Positions 34,331 through 45,281 are shown, counted from the stretch's first letter. The stretch: DNA of 64,000 bases from Tremella fuciformis (GCA_032768795.1 CP136493.1:496001-560000); one strand, 5' to 3'. Numbers and translations: made by a program. The notes: generated by a model not told the origin, from the letters alone.

Positions 34331-34875
34331 TCTGATTATGCAGGGGCCCTGGACTTGCGTGATGCACGAAGGCCCGAGCAGTCCATTGCACATGTTTATA
34401 TGCACTGAGCCGGCGCAACTTGCTCGTTGAGCTTATCGTGCCAAATGTCCAGCCGGCAACGGCGAACGGACCAGTCGGCAGCCGTCGGTCCGGAGGGGGA
34501 AGAACCAATTAGATGGCGCCGTCCAAGGCATGGCGATGGACGGTGCGGCCAGTGAGCGCCGGCCCCAGGACATGTCTCCTCGTGAGCTCAGACTCGCAAC
34601 ACACGACAGCCAGAATGTATGCCTATACGAGTGAGTGAGTAAGAAATTTGGGTATGTACAAGCGCAAGGGCGAGACACCATAGGACATCACGGCTGGGCG
34701 GGTGCGGCAACCCCATCCTATTGTAATTGGAGTCACTTCCGAGCGTTTCACGACGAGATCCGACCACTTTCCAGAAGTATCTTCTATCCGGTGGAGAGCC
34801 AGGTCCCATTGAATCGAACATGGCGAGAGACAATCGCAGAGCCATATAGTCGATGCATTTTTGTGATCCCTTCCC
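34331..34875. other. Promoter region of the second MFS symporter
   Basis: Between two minus-strand genes. Frames of 80-148 codons are antisense shadows or lack features. No gene seen. Confidence 0.5.
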
Positions 34876-35457
34876 TCACAGCTTCCGCCAGGTGAGCACC
34901 GCCAGCCGTTCCTCGCCCTTTACTTTTATGGGACCATCTGTGCTGAGGACAAGAGTATTACCCTCCTCCAATCGGAGCACCCTCCTCGTCTGTACCTCGC
35001 CAAGCCAGTTCGGGTAGGAGCACACCTGCATGGTGTGCTTCACCAGCGCTCCTCCGTCCGCGCCCTCTTCCACGCTGAACGGTCCCGAGTAAGCAAGGTA
35101 GCGAGAGCCCGCGTTGGCCCATTCCTCGGTGCTACCTGAGAGGACATCGGGTCCAGCGAAGCGTTTTGCGCCGGGCGCCATGAGCTGGGCGGACCTGGCA
35201 ATCATATCAGTGTCTCCAGAGCAGACAGAGTGCATGTACTCACATGTAAGCGTCCGGGGTGTACATGATGACCTTTGGCGGGTCAACACAGCCTCCTGAC
35301 CAAACGAAAATGCTCTTACCCCAGTGGCGTCTTTGGTCATTGGGTATATGACGTCTTCTCCATTGCCATCGCCAACGCCTTTTGAGCTGATGGCCCGTGT
35401 CGCCACGTACGAGACCAGCTGCCAGGAGCCGATGAGCTTGCTTTTGAGGTCACTCAT
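34876..35457 (-). CDS. Lipocalin-like domain protein, 161 aa
   Basis: Three exons totalling 161 residues, the normal size for this fungal and bacterial lipocalin-like family. The N-terminal L-I-G-S-W-Q-L-V-S-Y is the G-x-W strand that closes the barrel. Splicing recreates the family's most conserved stretch, Y-P-M-T-K-D-A-T-G-V-I-M-Y-T-P-D-A-Y-M-S with A-Q-L-M. Later strands give Y-L-A-Y-S-G-P-F-S-V and L-S-T-D-G-P-I. Members are small cytosolic barrel proteins often found beside metabolic genes; some catalyse late isomerisation or hydration steps, others have no assigned reaction. The Met chosen lies 45 nt inside the longer frame and fits family length. It forms the right edge of the 25-35 kb group. 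Confidence 0.85.
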   Translation of the reverse strand: MSDLKSKLIGSWQLVSYVATRAISSKGVGDGNGEDVIYPMTKDATGVRAFSFGQEAVLTRQRSSCTPRTLTCEYMHSVCSGDTDMIARSAQLMAPGAKRFAGPDVLSGSTEEWANAGSRYLAYSGPFSVEEGADGGALVKHTMQVCSYPNWLGEVQTRRVLRLEEGNTLVLSTDGPIKVKGEERLAVLTWRKL

Positions 35458-36468
35458 GCTGTCAATGCCGTTCAGAGGGAGATAAGCCCAGAAAGCACGC
35501 ACAGTAAGATATATATGCCGTCCGCGGGTAACTTAGGAGAGGCGCATCGGGGGGCTAGACGTCCGATCGCCGACCCAAGTCTCCTCAGGCGCCTCATTGG
35601 CCACCGTGTCAGTACGTACGTCCAATGGCATTAGCAGCGACTACCGGGCAAAGGTGTCGCTGCATAGCCATGAAGCACAGGTCTGGGCTTGACGAGACAG
35701 CGAGCGAGGAACTAGTGATGGTCGCGTTACATCTATGTGTACGGCGCGTCCCGTTTTTCAACCTTCCTGTCGATCCGTATGTGTGGTTTCATCTGACGCC
35801 TCTGTCTTTGATGGCCGGATGTCAAGGATTTTTAAGAGAGTCTGGACCCTCTGGTCGTCCTCACACGACAGGTTGTGTGCGTGACATTCACGGGCCTGAA
35901 CAACATTTCTTTTGCAGATCGGCTCACACACATCTTCACGGCGACTCGATAGACCGATACTCACTACTGTCGACTAGGACCGTGCGCGGACATACATCCG
36001 GTCCAAGTCCACCAGTTTCACCGACATCCACCAGTTCAGAACAGTACAGCTCGACAGTTCAGGCGCGTCGGAGGACTACTGTACCGTCCCTCTCAAGACG
36101 ACGCCTACTCGCTTCACTCGCTGCACACAAAGTGATCTACATGAGGCAGGGAATAGTCGAGGCAACAGGGCCGCGCCCACTCCGTGCCTCCTTGTCTCAC
36201 TACTCTCCCTATAGCCATGTCTTGCCTCGCTTGTGCGACCGCCGTCCGGACGGAGGCAGATAGCTCGAGCAGCGCCAAGACTCCCTCGAAGGGCGCCGTG
36301 TAGTTCCGCCGCTCCAGGCGTGTTATGGTGTCGCAGAGCCGACGGTAGCACGCTGTATATACATACAGTATCCCTGTCCCGCCTGCCTCTCAAAGTACGA
36401 TTCATATAGTCATAGTCACTCTCGTCAGCCATTTGACCCATACCATATTAAAGACTCCTCCGGACAGG
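35458..36468. other. Divergent intergenic region, lipocalin/SSP-G
   Basis: About 1 kb between divergent genes. Frames of up to 212 codons on the plus strand have no recognisable domain. TATATGCC at about 35511 may serve the lipocalin gene; TGTATATACATAC at about 36355 and CCATATTAAA at about 36442 precede SSP-G. Confidence 0.5.
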
Positions 36469-36905
36469 ATGAAAGCCTTCGCCATTCTCTCTGCGCTCAT
36501 GGCCACTATCGTCCTCGCCTCGCGCTCTCCCTCCGAACGCCGCAACGGGCGAGCATGATCCCTTCAGGAGAGCACAGACCGGTGCTGACTTTCAGCGAGG
36601 TGACCATCGACGATCTCTCGAACGAGCTGATCTGCGACCCCCTCGACAGCCAGTGCCCCGAGTGGTGCTACTGTCAAGAGTGGAAGGTGGCAGGCTACAA
36701 GAAACACATCTCCACTTGCGTGAGCGTGTTCGGCGGGTACTGCGACCCCTGCTCCTGGGACTATGATACCGAAGCGTCAGTACTTATCTTCTTTGACTTG
36801 TCGCGCTGATCGCACAGCGAGGCGCTCCCTTCTGATTCGGCCTCTACCGCCAATTCGACCGCTCCGGCCAAGGCGAGGCGCACTCGCGCCCCTCTCCAGG
36901 GCTAG
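36469..36905 (+). CDS. SSP-G: small secreted cysteine-rich protein, 115 aa
   Basis: Three exons. Intron 1 is best modelled as GC-AG (36549-36595, donor GCGAGC), which restores the phase-2 junction of the other members; intron 2 is 36776-36817, also phase 2. Signal peptide M-K-A-F-A-I-L-S-A-L-M-A-T-I-V-L-A, spacer with E-R-R-N (a dibasic pair just before the junction). The core is I-C-D-P-L-D-S-Q-C-P-E-W-C-Y-C, then S-T-C, G-Y-C and D-P-C: seven cysteines with the extra C-x2-C of SSP-E and SSP-H. The tail is Ser/Thr/Ala-rich then basic (A-K-A-R-R-T-R-A). It lies 12 kb from the main run, past the metabolic gene group. Function unknown. Confidence 0.72.
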
Positions 36906-37413
36906 CTTAGCTCTTGACAGTAGGTTTCTTCCCAAGGCCGGTCCCCTTGTTTGCGATACTGAGTTGACAGGCTCTCGTGCCCTGATCCCGACTCGCTGGA
37001 GCAGGAGGAGCGCAAGATTGGCCTGACGATTCCGTTTCTTCTTCTCGTTCCGTCTCTACGTAGTGGTCCCGCGTACCTCTACTCTCATGCATTCATTTGG
37101 GAGTCTGTTCGTGACTGAGCTGCCGCGGGACCAGGATAGAGATGCGCACATGGGATTACCTGTTCATCTCGTCAGCCACTCTCATAGCTCGTGACGCCGC
37201 TCGTCTCTCCCCGGTGCCGGCCTCCTCTCCGCAGACATGTACGCTTTCTTCTCTCTAACCCACTCACTGAGAGCCCGAGGGGAGATACAGGACAATCACA
37301 AGGCGAATGATGTAGTCTGTACGGAATACACGTCGTTGAGCTGGAGCCTGTCAGCCTATACAATACATCGCTTCGTTCGTTCTTCATTTGCTCATTCTCC
37401 ACCCGCATCCGAC
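36906..37413. other. Gap between SSP-G and SSP-H
   Basis: No gene seen. A weak version of the SSP 3' element (TAGTGGTCC at about 37061, CATGCATTCAT at about 37086) is present. Confidence 0.45.
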
Positions 37414-37788
37414 ATGATGTACAAGCCCTTCGTAGTGCTCTGCTTCTGTACAGTGGTATGGGCAGCACCAACGACTCTGAAGGACCGGTGAGACTCTCGA
37501 GTTGCGGGATCCACTAGTCCGGCTGATCATCAGACCTCTACGGCCCAGGTACGACGACTGCGAGTACAACTGCAACATTTACGAAAAGACCTGCCCGGTG
37601 GGATGCACCTGCGTGGAGGATGACGGTGGGTCGGGGCACGGGACTTGCATGAACGTGAAGTTCTGGACGCCTTGTCCGCTGTGCGACCTCGGGCTGTGAG
37701 TGTTCCTCCTTCCTCCTCAACTCAAGACGGCTAATCCCTCCCTCCCGAGCTAATACGAAGGGAGCGAGACGAAGGCATCGAAGTCTGA
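37414..37788 (+). CDS. SSP-H: small secreted cysteine-rich protein
   Basis: Exon 1 encodes M-M-Y-K-P-F-V-V-L-C-F-C-T-V-V-W-A-A-P, a signal peptide with two cysteines, and a spacer ending K-D. Phase-2 intron 37488-37533; the junction gives D-R-P-L-R-P-R-Y. The core is D-C-E-Y-N-C-N-I-Y-E-K-T-C-P-V-G-C-T-C, then G-T-C, T-P-C and P-L-C, with one extra early cysteine and the terminal C-x2-C. Reading through gives TGA at 37697-37699 (79 residues). That stop overlaps GTGAGT, and splicing 37696-37760 gives a charged tail, E-R-D-E-G-I-E-V, ending at 37788, matching the three-exon plan of SSP-A, -B, -D, -E and -G. The longer form is annotated. Confidence 0.7.
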
Positions 37789-38494
37789 CAGGCGCCGCCC
37801 CTTGGCAAAGATTGGGGAGCAGAAGGCGGTTTTGGGAGCTGGTTGGCGGAGAAGAAGAGTCACTCGGATCTCGATCACGTCCCGTTTGACATGACACGCA
37901 AGGGGGCGACTGCAGAACTGACTGAAGCGAGCGTCAAGCCAAAATGACGCGAACCAGGAGAACAAATACTCACCATTCCCTAGCCGGCTCCCACTGAAGG
38001 TTCCACAGCGCACCCCCGCCAATTGCTGAAGGACATCGCTAGGTCTGCGGCCGCCAAGGGGAACTAACATGAAGGAAGTAAAACCCGACCATTGCTGACT
38101 TTGTCCGCGCGATGACACTAGTGACAGGCAGGCATGTATCCCCTTCTTGAAGGAGATGCGCCAGCTCCAAGACGACTCTCTTGCTCGACCTGATGAGACC
38201 GGCACGTAGTACAGCCGACACTGCCCCGCACCAGAGATTGGGTTCCCTCCGCCTTGTACCTGTACCTGTATCCAAGTCTTGGCAAACCGTCGCCGAAGGT
38301 TCGCTCCGAGCGTCCGGGCCGGGCTACACTTACCTCGTCATGGGGCGAATCCTCTCAAGTGGCGGTGCTTGACTGGCGGGCTGCGAAGGGGGCCGATCCG
38401 GGGCTCATAAGCGGGCTCCTCTCTCCGGATCCATGGATGGACCTCTGTCAATCGCCTTCTCTCGCCTGTAGACCAGTGACTGCTACTGTACAGA
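37789..38494. other. Gap between SSP-H and the lectin gene
   Basis: No gene recognised. Minus-strand frames of 119-151 codons lack domains. The right part is the lectin promoter. Confidence 0.5.
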
Positions 38495-39610
38495 ATGCTC
38501 GTTGCAGTACTCGTCCTTCTGCCAGCGGTTACCTGGGGCTACCCGACCCCTCTGAATCCCTACTCTGGCAAGCTGATCAAGTCGTATCGGACGGGCGGTT
38601 GCCTTTCTCCAGCTGGCGGCAAACAACAGGTCATCGACGGCCAGGTATCCAACGGCACACCTCTGACGACTATTGAGTGTGCTCAGGCAGCGTTCTGGGA
38701 CATCAATCCAGGGTCTGGCTCAGTCGTCTTGGCTGGGACCAACTATGCCCTCGACGCCGGTGTGGACCCGCACAACTTTGTCGGCGCAAAGGTGAGCGGC
38801 GGGCGTGATCGATCGTGGCTCATCGCAGGTCTGGCAGTCATACCCGGGCCTGTTCCAGCAGACGTGGTATCTGACCGACGATAACCGCATCGCCGTCACC
38901 GACGGCTACGTCTGTCTGGATGAAGGCGACAACGGACCTCAGACGTATCAGTGCACGACGGGAAATACCAATCAGAGTGGGGTGGTTTCTGGTACCCCAG
39001 CTACACTTGCTGACTTCCAGTCTGGTATGTGTATGCCGGTTCTGACGATGGCAGCGGAGGTGGCGGGGGAGGCGGGGATACTGGCGCTGTCTATCCCGAC
39101 CCGCCCAACGGTGGCCGCCGCATTCACCCTTACCAACGGGCCGACCTCTGTGTTGCCGTCATGGACGCCAATCCCGTCCAGGCAGAAGACGTCGATATCG
39201 TCCAGTGTGTCCCGAACGACTCCCCTTATGCGCAGTACCAGCTATGGGACATAGCCCCCGGGTTCTCGGGCGAGCTGAAATTGACGGCCTCAAATGGCTG
39301 CTTGTTCGGCGGGACGCTCCCCTCCAATGGCGGTCAGGCGAATATCGATTTCTGCGGGACACCGTACGTTCCTCTCAACTGGACCTTCACCAGTAACGGG
39401 AACCTCGTCACTGCGGGTGAGTCCTCTGTTCGGGGCCCTGAGCCGCAAAGGCTCAACGATCGAGCTCATCATGCAGAGGACCAATGTCTTGATGTCCGTC
39501 TTGGCTCTGGTCCGGGCTCCCAGTCGCCATACCCATCCGTCCAGACTCTACAGACATGGGCTTGCTCCCCTGGCAACACGCAGCAAAGCTTCTTCCTCTA
39601 CGACTCGTAG
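38495..39610 (+). CDS. Secreted ricin-B-type (beta-trefoil) lectin-like protein, 324 aa
   Basis: Four exons (introns 38792-38828, 38977-39020, 39417-39476) join to 324 residues. The N-terminus M-L-V-A-V-L-V-L-L-P-A-V-T-W-G is a signal peptide. Two beta-trefoil-like halves carry the Q-x-W repeats of this fold: F-W-D-I-N, Q-Q-T-W-Y-L and Q-I-W-Y-V in the first, then Y-Q-L-W-D-I and L-Q-T-W-A-C in the second. They are separated by a flexible S-D-D-G-S followed by seven glycines. Such domains bind galactose or related glycans; no enzymatic toxin chain is attached. It is likely extracellular. It lies 700 bp from SSP-H on the same strand, extending the stretch of secreted-protein genes. Confidence 0.82.
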
Positions 39611-40219
39611 TCTGTGGCAGAGACAGTCGAGGTGTCAAGGGACAATGAGTGAGTCGCGAAAGTGTGTACTGTTGCGGGGAATGGATAGCGGAAGTCGGGT
39701 TGTGTCTTGGACAATCTGGACATGTCGTGATTCATAATGGCTTGCTCACTATGCACGATGTATATCCATCCGAATGAGTGACAAGCCCATGAGACTGGTT
39801 TGCGTGTACTGCCGTCCTAGAAGACCCATTCTCCCTTCACCCAAGACAAAGAAGGTCTTTGGAGGAGACTTCCCCTCTGCGCAATGTTAGGCGTTCTGCA
39901 AGAGCGATGATTGGCCCACCTGACTCTAAGCATCTGCACGACCCATTGGCGCTGCTGCAGCACCACGGGTCAGTCCCAGCTGAACAGCCCCGACTCGAAC
40001 GAGAGACGGGGCCAACGAAGGTGTACATGATAGTGCGGAGCGGAGCAACAAGGGTCAAGCGCACCAAAATAGAAACAACCAAGGCCGAGTTCGTTTCGGC
40101 GCAGATTCCAGATTTCTGATCCTCATCGCCGAGGGAATAGGAGCTTGACACCGTCAAATACAATGCAGCATGCGATCGGTGCAGCTTCGTGTTGACTCCT
40201 CATCTCACTCAACACTGAC
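39611..40219. other. Intergenic region, lectin to cytidine deaminase
   Basis: Minus-strand frames of 108-185 codons overlap the deaminase gene antisense and are treated as shadows. No gene seen. Confidence 0.5.
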
Positions 40220-40929
<710 letters not shown>

Positions 40930-41363
40930 CCTCATAGCTCGTCGACTCGTAGCGCTGAAGTCAAGTAGTAGAGTATGTGTCAAAAGTAAGGGGATTCCTG
41001 AAAAACCGGACAATTTTGGTGAAGCATGTGCTCCGCTCTCTCACACCGTCTCTCTGTCTCTGTCTCTCTTTCTCTCTTACTCCTCTCAAGCCGAAGACCA
41101 ATGCCAAGCCCCGGACGCTGGAAGCATGTCTGAAAATACATACGCTCACGCTGGCTCTAGCCCCATTCCTGAACCTTGCAGCAACGGGCCAATTTCACTC
41201 GTCACTCGCCCGTAGCGGACCATGCTGCTGATAAGGGATGTAGCACGCGGTGTCCCAATCTATGTGCCCCACTCATAAATGCCCTCGTGAATGCTCGAAA
41301 CTGGGACCGAATCGTCAGTTCTCACTGTCTGTGAGTGACGACTGACCCCATTTGCTGAACATA
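40930..41363. other. Intergenic region with a CT-rich tract
   Basis: Promoter region of the permease. About 41040-41090 is almost pure pyrimidine on the plus strand (CTCTCTGTCTCTGTCTCTC type), a common core-promoter feature in fungi. No gene seen. Confidence 0.5.
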
Positions 41364-43309
41364 ATGTCGCGATACGAGCTGCCTCTGGACGACAAGGCCG
41401 AGGCCAACGTCGAGGCGCAGCCGATGGGCTACGTGTACGATGGGTCTGACGCCGAGCCCGCCGCCGTGCGGGAGGACGAGGTCGTCCATTCCAACCAGCT
41501 CTTCCGGGCCCTCGACAGGCTCTTTGAGAAAGGTGTAGAGGCGAGAGGCATTGAGCGCGTGCCCGAGGATGAGCGGGACAGCACGCACTCGATCGGCCTC
41601 TTGCTGCTCTGGTGGTCGGTCAACATGGTGGTCTCCACCCTTCCTGTCGGTGTGAGCCGTACTCCCCTTCTCGAATGGGATCCCTGGCTGATGGGGTCAG
41701 CTACTGGGTCAGGCGTACTTTACCCTCACCTTTGCTTCCACCATGGGCAGCACCCTCGTTTTCTCGGCTTTTGGGGCGGCATGCACGGCTTTCATCGCCC
41801 TCCTCGGCCCCAAAACCGGTCTCCGAACCATGGTCATCTCGCGATACGCAGTCGGCTACGTCGGCGGGGCGATCTTTGCGCTGCTCAACATCCTCACGCA
41901 GCTCGGGTTTTCCTGTACCGCCGTCATTCTCGGTGGGCAGCTCCTCACCAGCGTCTCGGACGACAAGCTGCCCCTGGAGGCGAGTATTGTCATTGTGGGC
42001 TTTATCGCTCTCGTGTTGTGCTTTGTGGGATATGACGGTGTGTCCGAGCTCGAGCATGGATGTGGAGGAGGCTGACAGGCAGCCGTGCATTACTGGGAAC
42101 GATACGCCTGGATGGTACTCACCGTCTTTTACCTGTTCATGTGGGGCCTGGGGGCCAAGCGGGGCTTTGACACGGGCGCACAGAAGGCGTTGCAGGACAC
42201 TGGACTGGCGTACGCTGGCGACTTTCTCTCTTACGGCGTGAGGCTCTCCCCTCGCCTCTCTCCTCGTGCCCATTGGCACGCCTCGTCGGCTTCGAGGAGC
42301 TGGGCTCGCCGCGCTCGCTGTCGCTGACTTACCCAGGGTATCGTCTTCTCCGGTATCGCAGGCTGGGCACCCATCGCCGCCGACTTCAACTGCCGCCTCC
42401 CCGCCAACACATCCCAGGTCAAAATCTTTTTCTTGACGTGGTTCGGACTCATGGTCCCGTGCATCTTCCTGACCGCCCTCTCAGCGGCGCTCATGACTGT
42501 CCCGGACTATGCCGCAGCATACGAGACAGGCGATGCGACGGGTCTGATCGCCGAGGTTTTCCGACCGTGGGGTGGGGGCGGCAAGGTGCGTCTCCCTCCT
42601 GACCAAGAAGAATGAATGATGCTAAGGCGCAGTTCATCATGGTCATCCTGTCCTTCAGCATCATTTGCAACTGCACCCCCAACACCTACTCGGCAGCTCT
42701 CTCGTGCCAGACCATTCTCCCGGTTTTCAAAAAGGTCCCAAGGGCCCTGTGGTGTATCCTCATGTTTGCCATCTACAGCGAGTCCCTCTTTCCCCTTCAA
42801 TGGTTACCAGCTGACACCGACAGCCGTGGCTGCCGTCGCCGGACGAGAACACTTCAGCGAAGTCCTGACTGATTTCCTCTCGATCCTAGGCTGTGAGTAT
42901 CCTGTCCTCTCCGCCAGCTCGTGAACAAACCCAGCCCTTCAGCTGAGACCAGATTGGATCGCCTTCTTCATTGTCGTTGTCATGGAGGAACACGTCATCT
43001 TCCGCCGTCGTATAGGGTACGACTACGCCGTGTACGACTCGCCCCGCGGGCTCCCCATCGGTCTCGCAGGCATCTTCGCCAGCTGCTGCGGTGTAGGGCT
43101 CGCCGTAGTGGGTATGGCCCAGACGTGGTATATCGGTCCCCTGGCTGCCAAGTTTGGGCCGTACGGCGGTGATCTGGGCTTTGAGCTGAGGCGAGTCACT
43201 GAGAACAATCGCACGACTGTCCTTGTGAGCTGACTAAAGCAGTGGAGCGGCCACTGCGCTGGTGTATCCGCCGTTGCGATACCTCGAGCTGAAACACTTT
43301 GGGCGTTGA
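41364..43309 (+). CDS. NCS1-family purine/cytosine permease
   Basis: Multi-exon membrane protein of about 500 residues. The hydrophilic N-terminus contains R-G-I-E-R-V-P-E-D-E-R, the sequence preceding helix 1 in Fcy2-type permeases, then L-L-L-W-W-S-V-N-M. Later segments: G-L-R-T-M-V-I-S-R-Y-A-V-G-Y, I-A-G-W-A-P-I-A-A-D-F-N-C-R-L-P in helix 6-7, C-N-T-P-N-T-Y-S (C-T-P-N as written in the DNA) in helix 8, and E-E-H-V-I-F-R-R near helix 10. The last intron (43191-43242) is GC-AG and leads to G-A-A-T-A-L-V-Y-P-P-L-R-Y-L-E-L-K-H-F-G-R. It imports cytosine, adenine, guanine or hypoxanthine with protons at the plasma membrane. It is adjacent to cytidine deaminase on the same strand. Confidence 0.88.
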
Positions 43310-43524
43310 GAGGCCAAGGCGCAGTGGCGGATGACAGAGTCGAGTGGAAGGATAGGGGTTGTAGAGTCCTGCGGCGGCGATCGGGTCGTGGCGTGCTTTG
43401 GTCTTGTGGTGGTAGAGAGTCATGCACCGCCCTAGTGGCGTGCTACATACTCAGAGTTGCTGGGCCTGTCATATTGGCCGCTCTCTGTCGATTGACACCA
43501 ACACGAGGTAGGGTTGGATGATAT

Positions 43525-43559
43525 GCCACTCGCCACTCGCCACTCGCCACTCGCCACTC
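43525..43559 (+). repeat. (GCCACTC)x5 tandem repeat
   Basis: Five perfect 7-bp units about 170 bp before the P1 start codon. A minisatellite-like array of odd unit length in a promoter region. Confidence 0.9.
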
Positions 43560-43726
43560 AACCCTTCTCATGTCAATCAGCACTGACCACCCGTCACCTC
43601 TACTGCCTGCCTTTACTCCATCTCCGCTCTCGAATACAGCAACGCGACACTGTCGCGGGGCGAGCGCAGTCATCGGTCACTCACAGGCGCATTCCAGCCC
43701 GCCCGACCCTCCGGCGCCCACTCGGC

Positions 43727-45281
43727 ATGTCATCCATCTCTCCCTCCCCATCACCTTCCGCCGCCGCACGCGCTTGGGCCATCGGTCCCATACGCCTCAG
43801 CATCCTACGCAACCTCCATGGCCGAGGCAGCATCACCACGCTCCTTCTGAGCAAAGGGACCTTCGAGGAAGCCGCTGGGGCAATGTACGAGTACTTCGAC
43901 TATAGCGACTGGAGACTGCTCAGAGACCGGGTCACCAACCTGGTAAGCCGATCACCCAGTGAGACAAAGCGGACTTGCAGCTGAGATGCAGCAACGCCTC
44001 GACCTGTACAAACGCTCGGTGCGGCACCTGCGCACTGTTCATCCCGCCGACCCGCCCATCGCCAGTTACCTCTACAGCTTTCCATTCCTGCGGTCGTGCT
44101 CGGGCTTCAATGATATTGACACCTTGAAGGACGACACCCTCGCCTCGCCGCCGTTTCTGGCTCCTCGCCGAAGTTTCCGACTGTACATCCACCCCGGTGA
44201 CCCCTTTGGCCGTACGACAGCTACCGTTGTCCCCAGCTCGCCCGTCTTGATCGACGCGACTTCTCCGTCATCTACGACTGCCGAAGCTCAGTTGGAGTGT
44301 TATACCGACTATGACGTTGACCGGCCAAGCGTCGTCCCGAAAGGGATCCAACTGCAGCTCCATTATGCGTTGGACTTGACCGGCGACACCGCCAGGAGCC
44401 TGCTAGAGGCTTGGCCTAAAGGTCTCGGTCCCTTCGCCAAACCTCTCGAATCACTCGCTTCCCATTTTCCCGTCGGCATGGACAAGGTCACCCAGGCAGC
44501 AGCGTACGTGGCATATCATCGCCCGAGCGGTATCCCCCGCTACTTGAGCGTGGTCGAGACGGTAAGCAGCACCAAGCAACTCCGCCAGCTGCTCAAGCAC
44601 TGTCGTGGACTGGATTGTCTCGATCTCAGCGGCCGCCATGTTCGCGTCTTGGGGTCTCCGGACGAAGCCGTGAAGTCAGCCATGACTCTGGGCACCCTGC
44701 TCGCCGCATCCGACCGCGACCTCGCAGCTATGCGAACACTGAAGCATCTCACGCTCACCCTACGCGAACCGCGTCTGTCAGCTTTTCGACCGCGCTTTGC
44801 AAACATGGCCGACTTTATGCAGGCTGCCGCTAGCAAACGTGCCACAGACATCATCCCGGAGACGGTCCCATCGCATTGCGAACCCCTCGCCTTGCACTCG
44901 TTGACCCTGTACATCGCTGTTCCGTTCACGCAGGACGTCCAGCACAATCTCGTATTCGGCCTCGTTCCGGGCGTCGTGGACACTTCGCTAAGCAGCGCCC
45001 AACGAACGTTGCTCGACCTCGTCACTCCCACTCGCGCCCATGTCGCGCGTCTCGTCGCCTTTGGAGGGGAGCAGTGCACGTATACGTACAGGCTCGCCTT
45101 GCCTGGGTCCGAACAATTGCGCCTGCTTCAGCGAGATCAGTACAAGAAGCTGAATGACTGTCTTGTCACGCGGGTGCAGGCGATGGTCACCCAGGAAAAG
45201 GCGAGGATGCGGCTCGAGAGGGACGGCGAGCCCGGTACTGGCTGGAGAAAGCTGAGTGCGGAGGAGAGGGTGGGACAGTGA
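43727..45281 (+). CDS. P1: F-box-like family protein, 503 aa (subfamily II)
   Basis: Two exons; intron 43943-43985. Exon 1 (72 residues) starts with a Ser/Pro/Ala stretch, then I-G-P-I-R-L-S-I-L-R-N-L-x6-S-I-T-T-L-L-L-S-K-G-T-F-E-E-A-A, an amphipathic region reminiscent of an F-box. Exon 2 opens M-Q-Q-R-L-D-L-Y-K-R-S-V-R-H-L, the motif found at the first junction of every P gene. Further on are L-K-H-L-T-L-T-L-R, P-R-F-A-N-M-A-D-F-M-Q-A-A and L-H-S-L-T-L-Y, paralleled in P5. The C-terminus is G-W-R-K-L-S-A-E-E-R. If the N-terminus is an F-box, the protein would be an SCF ubiquitin-ligase substrate adaptor, with the repeats of hydrophobic L-x2-L as a leucine-rich-like region; this is inference only. 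Confidence 0.75.

Noticed and set aside
35625..36263. Long plus-strand frame (212 codons) before SSP-G
   Set aside because: Composition is not protein-like, with no domain or start context; it lies where the divergent promoters should be.
38495..39610. Ricin-like toxin
   Set aside because: Only lectin-type repeats are present; there is no ribosome-inactivating chain or other catalytic domain.
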